Positions 11,726-23,300 of a DNA stretch of 64,000 bases are shown in pieces. The DNA is from Penelope pileata. Lineage: Eukaryota > Chordata > Aves > Galliformes > Cracidae. The first letter of the stretch is position 1; every line of letters begins with the position of its first letter. Under the pieces are notes generated by a model. It was not told the origin of the DNA, made no database searches, and worked only from the letters and a program-made list of their open reading frames with translations. The stretch spans positions 186,018-250,017 of the forward strand of contig WBMW01003233.1 in assembly GCA_013396635.1 (NCBI GenBank), given 5' to 3'. Both the position numbers and the translations under genes were made by a program.

Positions 11726-13310
11726 TGCAAGGCACTAACTGTTAACAAAGTGGCCAGCTATAGAGTGTTTCTAAGCCCTCATCTGAAGTAAAAGGAAGGT
11801 TGAATAGAAAGATGTTGAGTGTGTTTTCTAAGCAAACAAATAGTTGCTCAAACAGAAAATCCAATCATGCATTAGAAATTTAATTGAAAAAGATAATTCA
11901 AAGATAGTTTAAAATTACTGTGTCAGCTGATAGAGACAAGCCCACTGTGCTCAATAAATCAAGCATAGCTGAAACACTCAGTGGGTTTGGCTCCCTTGCC
12001 TCACATGAAGCAATTCTCAATTAAATGTGAGTTTTCTTCTTTAAACAATTTCCATGGTTTGATTTTCTTTTTTGTGGTTATTTGTTCTCTTGGAAGGTGT
12101 GCTAGTCATGTTGCTTTTGAACTAAAATTCAGCATACCATATACTTTTTATTGGCATCAATGCAATTGCTTCTCTTTGGCCTGCAGAAGTCCCAGACCTC
12201 CAGACTAGAATTGGTGCGGAGTGCTGCTGGCGCCTTTTCACAAGTACAAAGAAACGCAGACACATCACCCCCACATTGAAGCAACTGTAATAGCTTCTCT
12301 TTGATTTCAAGATCCAGTTCAGAGCAACTCCCCTTGTTTTATGGACTTTTCAGGCGCTTGCTCCAACCTATTGTTCCTCGTATATTTTGGGCTAGATGCA
12401 CTCCTGGCAATACAAAGAGGCTGGAAAATTGCCCAAAGTGTGCAGCTGACCACTATCCCAGCTGGAAGGGTTGTGACCAGAGCAAGCTGCTCTCCAGTGA
12501 TCTCTGCTGTGTAATTCCCATCTGAGAGAGGTTACTATCCAGCACACTTTTAAGCAGCCACAAAACTTCCAAGTATGCAGAAGTTGGGATATTAAGGAGC
12601 TGAAAGCTTCTTTCATGACCCAGAGCAACAATAGGTGACGCGTTAAGCTATTTTTCATGGGAAGGGATCACCTTCACATCAATTCGCAAAACTGTAATGA
12701 GAACACTCTTAGAACTTTCAGTTCTTCCTTATAAATACTCTGTTTTTCCCAAAGACATGTTCTCCTCTGGCCTTCCAGATAATCCATCAACACCAGTGTG
12801 ATACCTGCTTTGTTCCCTTGGCTCCTGCCACCTACAGATTTCTGTTTCTGTAACTCAGCACTGCTGACTCTTAAGATGTTATCACAAGTCCCATAATACT
12901 CTTGTATTTTTTTTGTATTTTTATCTAAACTTCCACTGAAGTAAGCTAATTACAAGAAAATCCCACCTCATTTTTTCTTATGATGTTGATACCCAATCCC
13001 ACTAATTGCAGAGAAAGGTCTGGGCCATAAATTTTTTAAAAAAATCAAAAGCTACATGAAGATCTTAAGGAATATTTTTTTAATTTCATGATTTTTACAA
13101 TTGTCTTTCTCCCTAGCTTGAGATTCTGGCTCATAATTTCTAAATGCTTATACTGTCTCACCAACATGCTACCTGTTTTCATGTTATAATTCTGTGTTAC
13201 ATCAGTTTACTTTGTGCAGAGCATTTGAAATGTACATTATTTCCAGGTCAACAGTGGTGTAGATGATTAATTAAAACCATGAAACTTTATGGTAGCCAAT
13301 GTACAATTTA
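11726..13310. other. Unique sequence, no gene seen
   Basis: No supportable gene. Small frames of 62 to 88 codons overlap on both strands at 11981-12658 with no known domain. The sequence 12180-12460 is somewhat richer in GC than its surroundings, but I do not recognise it. Confidence 0.6.
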
Positions 13311-13857
13311 CGAGGGCTGATCCGAAAGTAATGCATCCAATTTTATTTTGTTGGCCCGTAACATCAGAGGTGGATGTTGGTGGTATGGCAGTAGAGGCTG
13401 GACCTTTCCACCAGTATTCTGTTCCATTTTGTTGCCATGTGGCAGATGGCAGCAGAGGGGCAGTCTGACCAGATGGTGTCTGGCACGGAAGTGCACATGA
13501 AGCAAAGGGGTGGAATTGAATTCCTCTATGTGGAAAAAGTGGCACCTATTGACATTCATCAGCATTTGCTGAATGTTTCTGGAGACCAAACAGTGGATGT
13601 GAGCACAGTGAGGGAGGTGGTGCGTTTCAGCTGTGGGGACAGCAACAGCAGGGCACTTCTACTGGTGTAGACTTTGACAAGTGTTGCATGCAGACTCTTG
13701 TTCATTGCTGGTGAAAGTGAATGGTTAATGGTGGTGACTGTGTTGAAAAACAGTGTTTTGTAGCTGAGAATTTTCTCTATCCAGTAGTGTTATTGTGCTC
13801 TTTGTATATGTTGTAGTTTCCATGGAAAAACTGGGGGCATTACTATCAGAGTGATGG
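13311..13857 (+). mobile_element. Mariner-type DNA transposon, internally deleted copy 1
   Basis: A non-autonomous Tc1/mariner element of the kind I know from chicken as Galluhop/Mariner1_GG. The left end, CGAGGGCTGATCCGAAAGTAATGC, follows a TA dinucleotide at 13309-13310. The right end carries the inverted form (GCATTACTATCAGAGTG), with TA at 13858-13859. The interior keeps the 5' part of a transposase frame joined to its 3' part, so the central catalytic region is missing. The copy is about 547 bp, whereas autonomous mariners are about 1.2-1.3 kb. The ends are set by the TA and the inverted repeats and could be off by 2-3 bases. A second copy of the same structure lies at 36653-37201 in opposite orientation. 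Confidence 0.92.
13470..13816 (+). pseudogene. Mariner transposase remnant (N- plus C-terminal pieces)
   Basis: The first part, in the frame that stops at 13670, holds the DNA-binding N-terminus: an IEFL..EK.APIDIHQHLL block at about 13513-13570, then GDQTVDVSTVR at about 13580-13612. That block looks like the start of a mariner helix-turn-helix domain. The second part, in another frame ending with TAG at 13814-13816, holds a C-terminal block (MQTLVHCW, then NGGDCVEK). It corresponds to the mariner tail 'RW.KCI...GDYVEK'. The DDD catalytic core that should lie between is absent. There is a frameshift between the parts and further in-frame stops. It cannot make active transposase. Confidence 0.85.
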
Positions 13858-16800
13858 TATCTTCAAGAGTAAGACACATACCATAAATTTATATTCGTAT
13901 AAAGGAGATATCTACAAACAAGGAAATATACAACGAACTTTGGTATAACTCCTGTACTCATCTGTAGGTAAACTGTAGTGATAATTCCATCTAGGTGCTA
14001 GAGAACTTTACAGCATCACGTCATGAATTCTGCATATTCTGAGTATGTTAGAGCAGAATCTAAATATTTTTTACCAGAGGACACTGAAAAAAGTTAGCAA
14101 AGATCAGAGAGGAGAAGTGATCTTTCTCTATAAATACATTAGGAAGGTAAATACAGGGAGGTTGAAAAGCTATTAAAAATAAAGGATAAGTTTGGCAGAA
14201 GAACAAATGGTATAAATTCACCATGAATAAATTAAAGCTAGAAATTAGAAGGAGGTTTGTAACCATCAGAGCAGTGAGTGAGTTTTGCCTGTTTTTACTG
14301 GGACTATGCTATTTAGCCTTGAAAAGCCACGTGCCCTACTTACCATGAATCCTACCTTTCACGGGTGAAGAAGAACTATAACAATCTTCAAAAATCTCTA
14401 TTCCAAAACACAAGAATGTCACAATTCTGAGGGTTAACATTTATTGTGGGACCTTCTCAGCTCTTGTTTTTAGCATTGCCAGACTGAATATTTTTAAAAA
14501 GCAGTTATTGAACATGTGTTTTGCATAACTGCCTTTTAAATCCACCCCTCAGTATGTCTGAATATCACCTATTCTGAACCTCACTTCTGGTCTGCCATCA
14601 CTCTGAGGGGAAATTCCAGGTTCAAGGGAAAGAAGGAAATGTTTTTCACTTTCTTTAAATGGAGACTGCTGTACTGTTAGATTAGTGAAATTCAGAAGTC
14701 AGGAAACTGTCTTTGCTATTTCATGAGGGTAAATCTACTGAAGTATATGTAGGGGTCAAGACACAAAGAATAACATAAACTTGACATAAGAAGAATGACA
14801 TAAATTGTGCTAAAGTGTTGTTAAAAAAAAAAAAGGAAATCAGAAACTTCTCAATACAAATGGAAGAATTATAGTTGTGATACCGGAGACATGGCCTGAT
14901 CCTATTTTTAATAAATTGCAGGAAAACAATATGGAGCTTTGATTGGAGTAGCAAAGTAAGAACTTTGAGAGATGTTTACCAGCTTCTGTGAAACAACCCA
15001 AATCTACCTCAGTTTGCTAAACTAGTCAGTTCAAGCTCTACATCTGTAAAATTAGCATAATTCACAGCATTTCGTGGGTTATTTCTTTGAAATAATATTT
15101 ATATATAATTTATGTCACATAGCTGTGAAATTAGTCTGTACTTAAATAATTCTCAGAATAAGTAATTTCAAAGGTTATTTCTTATGGTGTGGTTTGTTTG
15201 ATTTATTTGAACTTTTTTTTATTCCTTACCCAAATTAACTCTTCTGCCCTTTCAGAGGCCACCATTTGACCTGGTGGAATTTGTATTTCTGTGTTAGAAA
15301 GCTGCCTTAGTTCCACCTTAAAATTAGCTTGCTTTTGTCTTTCTCACCTTAATTTTTGCAGCCACATAACAGTGGCTGCTGCTGCACCTGACTGTGCCTA
15401 ATTACCTCTGGAAGGCAATGTAAGTAACTAGCATTGCTATGAAACTCTTTCTTGTTTCCTTGCTGACTCCTTTGTTCATGGCGTATTCATTTGTTAGCTC
15501 TGAAAATTCATGTTCAGACTCAGCTACGCATGCAACCCACTTTGTTTTTATTTATCAACTACCTAGCAACATTTTCTTCATACAGGATCCACAATGACTC
15601 TGTCATTCAAAGGCATTATGTTGTGCAAGTATTTGTAGCTGTGCAACGTTCTGTCTTTTTTCAGGAGCTGTTCATCTCACAGGACTTGCTGTGAAAAACA
15701 GGACATGATTTGTAACCTCTTAAGAGAAGCCACTTAGTACTGAAGAAATTAGTGATTCCAGTGCTGCAGTGCAGTGAGCCTGTGCACACTTCTGGCCAGG
15801 CTGTTGCACCCGGCACCATGGGGCAGCACTGAGGTAGATCCCATCTACCAGCTCTGCCAGAACTGGTGTATCTACCTAAAAGATAAAAAGGAAAACAAAG
15901 TCCCCCAAAAGTCCACTTGTCATGTTACAGTGTTATTTCTCTATGTTTTTGGTATATAGATGCTCAAGAGTAAATGGTTTTATAATACAGTTTTGCTTCC
16001 TTTTAGGTCTAGAAGAAAAAGCAAGAAAAACCTCCTGCAACAAGCATATTTTTCTAGAAAACACCTCTGAAATTTTTACGTTATAAAGCTAATCATTATT
16101 ACTAATCCTCTAACTCTTAACAAATGTAAGAGGAATATTAAAACCCCACGTTCCAGAGTCATTGGATTACATGAGACTTTTAGCTTCATTATAAGGGAGA
16201 GCTCAAATATGTGACCGAAATGTGCCTTGGAGGCTGAACTTACCCCCACAACATAGAAGGTAAATAAAAGAAGTCTAAAATATGTTTCATCTGAAAATAT
16301 CTTTGATATTAGGGCCAAGTTCATAATAATTAGCAGGTATGAAAGAAGAGTTTTGAACATTTATGCTGGTGGCATGAAGACATCCTAATCCAAAAGTAAA
16401 TATGTTGTTTACATCTAACTTCAAACATCTATAGTGCAGACATCTGCATTGCTCTAAACTGCCTTTATTGCCAGGGTAAAGAAACAAACACTTGCAGGGA
16501 ACCTGTTCATCTTGCCTCTTTCACATACACGCTGCAATGAGAGGAGTAGCTTCCTGCCCACTAATTCTACTGTGCTGAGCATAAGGAAGCTTCCAGTGAC
16601 CAGACTGTATGTGACGTTTGGTGAAATTATCTTCCCTGTCTTTATGGGGATGGTACCTTGCTGAAATAATGGTACTCATGGCAGGAGTTCAGAATCCAAA
16701 TATTTTTCTCCTCAGATCAAATCTTTGGTTGTTGTTGCTGTTTTGTTTACTTTTTTCCTCTTGTCTGTTTTATACCTAGTAGAAACAGTGCACAAATGCA

Positions 16801-18635
16801 TATCTACACAGTATTTGACTTACAAAAAAATTAGAGTATGCAACTAACGTAACTCACTCCAGAAGGAGTATAGCTACATTAAATTACACCGAGCTCGGCT
16901 GCCTCCGCTGTCCTCTGCACCCTTAAACATCGCCCACCCCCCCTCACTCCACACCAGGGAATATGCTGCATACACTCTTAGCTTCATGGTATAGAAACAC
17001 CACCTTGGTGAGCATAGCCTTCAAAATACATGGTGCAACTGAAAACAAACAAACAAAAAACACCCACAGAAATGAACAATTATATGTTAGAGCCATAGGA
17101 GCAGCTTAGAAGAGAGCTGGAGCCATGCACTTTGAAGTATGGGCTCTGTTCGGTCCACACAGGACAAACACTTTGCATTTTGTGGGGTTGAGTTTGCCAA
17201 TCTCGAATTCTGCAGTGCAGATGGAAATGCTGTTGTCACACTACTCTGATATTATTGCGCTGTTTTCCAGAGATGATACCAGTCTCAGAACTGGCGTTGG
17301 GCTCTTTGCATCCCCTTTCATGCTGGTTGTAAACACATCCTTAGTCATGGCCAGCCTCATGCCCTATAAATATTTCATTGATTCATACAGGGATTCCACT
17401 GCTACTCAGTGTAAATAAAGCTAACAAAATCCAGCCCAAATTAAATAAGTGTGCAGAGAGCTTCTGTGCTCCAGCCTTGGTGACATAGCTACATTAACAC
17501 TCAGCCAAACTGAAAACTGTTTATGTTTGCATTACAGCATGTTATGGTGATTTTTATAAAACCTTTTACAAACCATCTTTTCCTTGTACCTGTATGCAGC
17601 ACACTAATACCCTGTCTCAGCTTGGGGACTAGGTATTATTTCAATATAAAACAAAGACACTAAAACACTGATATGTGAAACACTGTTGCCAATAAATCTG
17701 AGGGATCTGAGTTTTCTGAGATGCGGACAGACTTCAAATTGCATCAGCATGAATTAAATAGATGGTATCACTTTCAAAATCATAATTTTAGGGTATACTG
17801 TGCATGCCTTAAAAAAAATTGTTTTTATTTACAAGCAGTTTTAACAAAGTCAGTGATAGCACATATCGGTAAGAACTAACTGCAGATTAGAACGCGGAGA
17901 CATTGTGTCTTTGGCATTTTTTAAATTAAAAAGTGTTTTTTGATTATATTAACAGTTTTTTGAGGAAGGCTGTTCTGTCTGACATTTCATATTCTCTTTC
18001 TTTTCTTTTTAATAGGAAATCTGCAAACTAAAGCTTTTCTCTAGTGACCTTCAAGGACTTTCAAAAGAAAGCAAGATATTTTTTTCTCTTTAACTTTTTT
18101 TTGAAAACATTTTTTCAACTCCAGTTTTCCTTGAAGAAACAAATAAATGAAAAATACATTAACAGTATTGAAAATAAAAGATAAGAAATCAGGATTTTCC
18201 GGGTAGATTTGCAGGACTGAGTTCTACAGTTTGAAATGAACCTGGTTTGTGTATGGCACACATTTACATTTAGTGTTCTAGACAATTACTAGACATCCAT
18301 TCTCAACAATTGTGTGACGAGTTTTTCTTGTGCAAACTCGTATGAAAGCACAGGCCAAGATTTAACCTACTTAAATTTAAGCAATTAGACATTAAGGGAA
18401 TTGAGAGTGTAGCTGCCCAGCAGTGTCTATTTAGTGGAGAGAGAGGTCTCTCTAGAGGGCAATTCAGATATTAGGTGAGTGCAATGGTTGCCTCTCATCT
18501 CCGTTCCTAGGGGTCATGGGAACATTGGTGCATCTCACTTAAGAATTTCAGTTACGTAACAAAATTAGAAGAGTTGTAGTATTTATGGCTCTCGTTGTGA
18601 GGCTGCAAAGTCATGAAACACAGCATGAAACACAG
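13858..18635. other. Unique AT-rich sequence, no gene seen
   Basis: Nearly 4.8 kb with no recognisable gene or repeat body. The longest frame is 97 codons (17125-17418, +) with no domain I know. A small C-rich patch lies at about 16890-16945, ending in a run of eight C, and is not explained by any family I recognise. An A-rich run lies near 17041-17065. Confidence 0.65.
18612..18635 (+). repeat. 12-bp exact tandem duplication
   Basis: CATGAAACACAG occurs twice head to tail, directly beside the old CR1-like 3' end that follows. It is probably slippage, or a remnant of the target site or terminal repeats of that element. Confidence 0.9.
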
Positions 18636-18898
18636 AATAAAAGTTGTTGTAGTGGTCAGACCAAAGTCCTTCCCTCCATATCTCACTTCCAACAGTGGTC
18701 AGCAGGGCTGAAGGACTGGTCCTGCCCACCTCGTGCCAGCAGGATGTGTTTCCTGAGCCAGAGGTAATGGCATTGTGCTTAATTGCCCTCAAAATGTTTC
18801 CATATCATGTAGTTGGTCAATCTTGTGTGAACAAATTTAATATCCCACATCTGCAGCATCTTGTGAAAAGGACTTCCACAACTTAACCGCACAGTGTA
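18636..18898 (-). mobile_element. Old, diverged CR1-like 3' end fragment
   Basis: The plus strand reads TGGTCAGACCAAAGTCC near 18654, then CACTTCCAACAGTGGTCAG near 18684. It later reads CAGCATCTTGTGAAAAGGACTTCCACAACTTAAC at about 18856-18889. These match, with many changes, the antisense of an ancient CR1-like 3' region known from birds, crocodiles and turtles ('GGTCAGACCAAAGGTCCATCTAGCCCAGTATCC...CAACAGTGGCC' and 'GAGTTCCACAGGTTAACTA'). On the element's own strand the 3' end would be at about 18636. The age suggests an insertion well before the other CR1 copies. Boundaries are approximate. Confidence 0.5.
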
Positions 18899-20045
18899 GT
18901 TCAATGGGAAGAAATGGGAGGGAGTCTCCTGACCTGCTAGAAAACTGAAGGAAGATGGGAACTGTGATATAAATAGTGGTAGCTCAGAAAGCAGTGCAGT
19001 TATGCAAAGGAGTATCCCTATGGACTATGTATGTCTATATAAACACGTAGTACAGAAAACCTGTATATGTGTTCTTTTTTCCTACACTGATTCTTGGCAA
19101 CAAATCAATTCTTAAATCATTACAAAGCATGTGCAATACATAATCCCAGCAACTATGCAACCCATTTAATTCTTCTGCTTGTTTTTCTATCTGTAAACTA
19201 GATTGATGCCCGGGCATCTGCCAAGTTTGGGCTGGGGAGGGGGAGAAATGGTTTGAGTTCCTTATTAAGACTTTTTCATGTAGCATTACTCCGGACACAG
19301 GTTGTGGTTACCCTTTTTATTGTTATGAAATATCCTTTACAGACTGTGCAGTTTAGGAAGACCAGAGACTATTCTCACTGTTCAGGACACATTATGTCCC
19401 TTCTTTATCGGAGCTTCATTCTTCCTTGAAGAGAAATGTATTTTTCTATTGTATCCATGGGAACCACCTTCAGCAAGGGTGGATGTCCAAACAGATGGTT
19501 CAGCTCTGCCCCCACTCCCTCCCCCTTCCTCTGAATGAATTCCTATCTAAATAATTCCTGTCTCTACAGGTGTTGAGACAGGCAGTTCTCACATGAAAAA
19601 AAAATAAAAGAAAGAGAAGAAAAAAAGAAAAACAAAATGATGACAAACGAGTTTACCTAGTAACCATTTGGAAACACTACCTTCTACCTCCATCTAACCA
19701 TAAAAGGAAACACGTGCTTTACTCCTTCTCTAATCACAAGGTTTAGGTGAACATACAATAACCGTGCATTCAGAGCTATTCATCATCACCAAGTCCTGAG
19801 ATTTAGAGTATGTTTGTGCTTGAATATCTTAGCCATAGAAACCTCAGAAACGGCTGATAAGGTGCAAAACCCTTTTCCTCAGTATGCACAGGCATAACAT
19901 ACCTAATCCTTTATCTCTGGCAAAGCTGTTGGCTTTTTGCCAGGGGCATGCTTGGTGGTGCATGGAATCTGGAGCTGCTGCCTGACATTGCTAGAGAAGG
20001 TGCACAGATTGCATGGTGATGGGAGTGATATAGGTGCCTAGAGAG
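18899..20045. other. Unique sequence, no gene seen
   Basis: No supportable gene. The longest frame is 87 codons (19035-19298, -). An A/G-rich low-complexity run occupies about 19598-19637. Confidence 0.65.
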
Positions 20046-20120
20046 ATAGATGGATGGATGGGTGGATGGATGAAGGGGTTGATGGGTGGATGGAAGGATG
20101 GGTGGGTGGATGGATGGATG
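20046..20120 (+). repeat. GGAT-rich microsatellite, imperfect
   Basis: Interrupted tetramers of GGAT and GGTG (for example ATGGATGGATGGGTGGATGG) make up about 75 bp. A frame of 71 codons starting in it (rich in MDG and GGW) is an artefact of the repeat. Confidence 0.97.
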
Positions 20121-20327
20121 TTTTCTTTACCTACTCACCAGCTCTTTGATTCAACCAGTCCAACTTGATTTTCCAGATTATTTAAGTAAGAAGGCTCAAA
20201 TCCATCTGTTTTCGAAATGCTGGCCAGCAATCAAGCCCCCTGCAATTCTCCCCCACTGCCATCTCAAAATTAAAGGTAAACACAGAGCAGTTCTCATTTA
20301 AATATGAAGCATCTGATACATCCTTGA

Positions 20328-20381
20328 TTTTTCTTTCTTTTTTTTTTCCTTTTCTTTCTTTTCTTTTTTTTTTTTTTTCAG
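20328..20381 (+). other. 52-nt pyrimidine tract ending in CAG
   Basis: An unbroken pyrimidine run (20328-20379), almost all T with some C, is directly followed by AG at 20380-20381. This is the layout of a strong 3' splice acceptor on the plus strand. The sequence after it stays open in one frame for only about 24 codons, and I see no matching donor or known exon. A simple (TTTTC)n-type repeat explains it equally well. Confidence 0.5.
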
Positions 20382-23300
20382 TTGCTGGAGAATAAAAACA
20401 ACAGTTAAAGGAACTGCAGTCAGTAAAAAGGTTTCTCTGGCAAGAATGCCAAACTAAATAATGACACCCAAAGCAAAAACATGCTTCACTGAAACTAAAC
20501 TTTAGTCAATTCACTATCCGAAACAAAGGATTTTTTGTAATTTCAAAAGTGAACATTGTACTTTACTCTGGCAGCCATTTGTATGTTTTTCAATGATCTG
20601 ATTATGTATAAATCCCAATTTAACATGCCTTTCAGCACCTAAATCCTATGAGTGATTTGAAAACATTAATGAACTTTTCTATAGACTACAGCTGGCCTTC
20701 TCTTCCTCTTAACTTTTTTGAAATGCAAGCTTTAGTGACAGTGTTTTGATGTGCCTCATTTGTTGATGTATATTTTCTTTCCTTTTTTTTTTCCTTTCTA
20801 ATCACTTTCTAAATATTTATAAATGATACAGGATCTGTTTCATATTCTCAAGGCAAGTCAATGCTTTTTCCTTCATTCCTGCCCTCAGCAGTTGCTGTGC
20901 TCTCTGTCATTTGATGGGACCTGTATTCCTTAGAAATGCAGCCATCAATATAATCTGAAATTTAGCATAAAATTAGTTCAAAGGTTGTTCACAGGGATGA
21001 AGTCTCAGCTCCTGCTCAGAGCCTGAATAATCAAGCAGTTTACAAGATTGGCTAGATTTCACTCCTGGCTTTGCTCTGTGTCTTTGTCTTCACGTCTTTT
21101 CAATTTGTAAAACATCTCTAGTCTCTGTTTGCAGCATTGTACATCTCCTTTACACTGGCCTGAAGGGGTACTGTAAATCTATCCCTCTCAGAATGATTTA
21201 AAATGCTGCAGGTGAAACTCCCTCTCTTCTGCCTTTTCCCAAGCTCTCTGTGGGGGCTCGATGTGTGAGCGCTGAGAGTTAAAGGCAAAAGCTTTCACAG
21301 TAACATCTCATGGCTACAGCTCACGGTTTGGGGTATCTGCATTCTTCATGTGTTGAGTGCTTCCCGCTGCCAGCAGGGCTTTTTGTGATGAGGGGGCAGG
21401 GGGGCTCTGCTCATACTCCTGTTGCTCCAAAAGACTCTAAAAATACGTGTATATATCTGAATAAAAATTCAAAAATAAATACATATGGGATTGGCAAGAC
21501 AATCGTATTCTTAGCAATTGTCCTATAGAGCATCCATCTTCTGGAAATTGTTGAGAATTCATTTTTTCTTCTTTTAAAAAGAAATTTAAGCTTACTTTTA
21601 CTACCAATTCAAATGTTATTAGAAACAGAAAAACAAATTTTGAAAATAATTCCTAAAAGAATGTAGATAGATTGAAAAAAAACTGTGAAAATAAAAAACC
21701 TGTCCCTTGACTGAATCATTACTTTCTGCTGAAAGTCTGAATTGTTGAAAATTCCTACTCAGTTCTATCCCTACCTAGTCTGTACTTTTCCTGTAGGAGG
21801 AAAACCAAAACCTGACTTACTGGGAATTATTTTCCTAGAAGTTGTGTTTTCTTTTACTCAACTGAGAAAGCATTTGAAATACCCCGAGTCCTCTTATTTC
21901 TTCAAAATAATCCCCTACCGTAGACACATGAAGTAGTGTAACCACATTCCAGCACAGCCATATTTATTAAAAGTTCAGTGTCCCATGTATTTTAAGCAGA
22001 AGATGTTTTGGTTTAAGAAATTGTGGAAAAATGTTAAAATAAATATTGTTCCAATCATTGCCCAACCAGTGCACTTAATTAATTTTACAACCAGGTGGCA
22101 AAAATGAACTCACGTCTAATTTTAGGGTTATTTGGCCCTGCTGTATTAGAGCATGGTGTGATCAATACTGTGAGCCCTACTGCTCCAACATGCCAAGGCA
22201 CAAGGTAAATCCAACTCAAGTGATGGAGATTTTCAGCCTACCTGCAACTTAGTGCCTTGTATAAAATGCCCCTTCCTTTCTTACTGCTGAACCCAGACAT
22301 CTGAAAAACAGCGTGTGTGGTTTTTTGGTACCACTGGTAAGCAGCCTTGTTCTCTTTTATCTGAGCTGTAAATACATGAGCCACTTTTCACTGATGATCT
22401 CTTTCTGATGCCCTGGCAGCCCACAGCAAATAGCTTATGGTTGTTTCAGCCTCTCTTCCAGACACGAGTCTTCATTCCATGCTCCTAGATAAAATAGTAT
22501 AAACTTGGGGAAATTCCAGATAAAAATTGTTAACAGATTGCTGGATTCAAAAGAATTAACTTGGTGGAGCTATTTCAGAATAACGCCAGAGTAATTGAGA
22601 TGCAAATGTAACATTAATAAGTGATTAGTTAATAATCAAAATATCAAATTCATATGCAGTTGTACATAAACTTACAAATAAATAAATTACACTGTCAATG
22701 CCTTCTTTCTGCCTGATTTTTCCTCAGGGTTAGTCTTCTGATGGTGATAAATATTTTTATTATTCTTCATTTGTGGGTTACTGAGTTTTGAAAACACTTT
22801 CCAGAGATACATGCAAATGCATGTGATTTAAAAGGATATTGAATTAACTCTGCATTTTTTTGTGTGAGTCCTAGAAAGGGCGGTAAGTGCATGTTATCTG
22901 TCATCCCAAGAGCAAGGAGCAGACAGGGCCCAGTGGCCTGGACTGGTGTTTGATACAAGGGACGAGACAGTGCTGTGCTTCTTTAAGGACTTTCTTGCAT
23001 CATGCCTGCATTGCCTATGCCCATCAGTGACTCAAAGGTAGAGTACTCCGACTGAACAGATTTGATTAAACCTTTCTGGGTGTAGATCTATCACAGTCCT
23101 GCTTCTTCATGTTGCATGATAACATCCAGCCCCAGGCAGACTTTTGATTAAAAGTTCCCCCGAAGATTTGTGGAGAAATTCTGTTTATTCCCACAACTCT
23201 GAGAGCATTGAAGTTATGTGCCCACATTTTGAAGTGCAAATTACATAAATTGCAATTTGGCAAAGATGTTTCAAGAGCTGGGAAACTGACTGGGGAGGCC

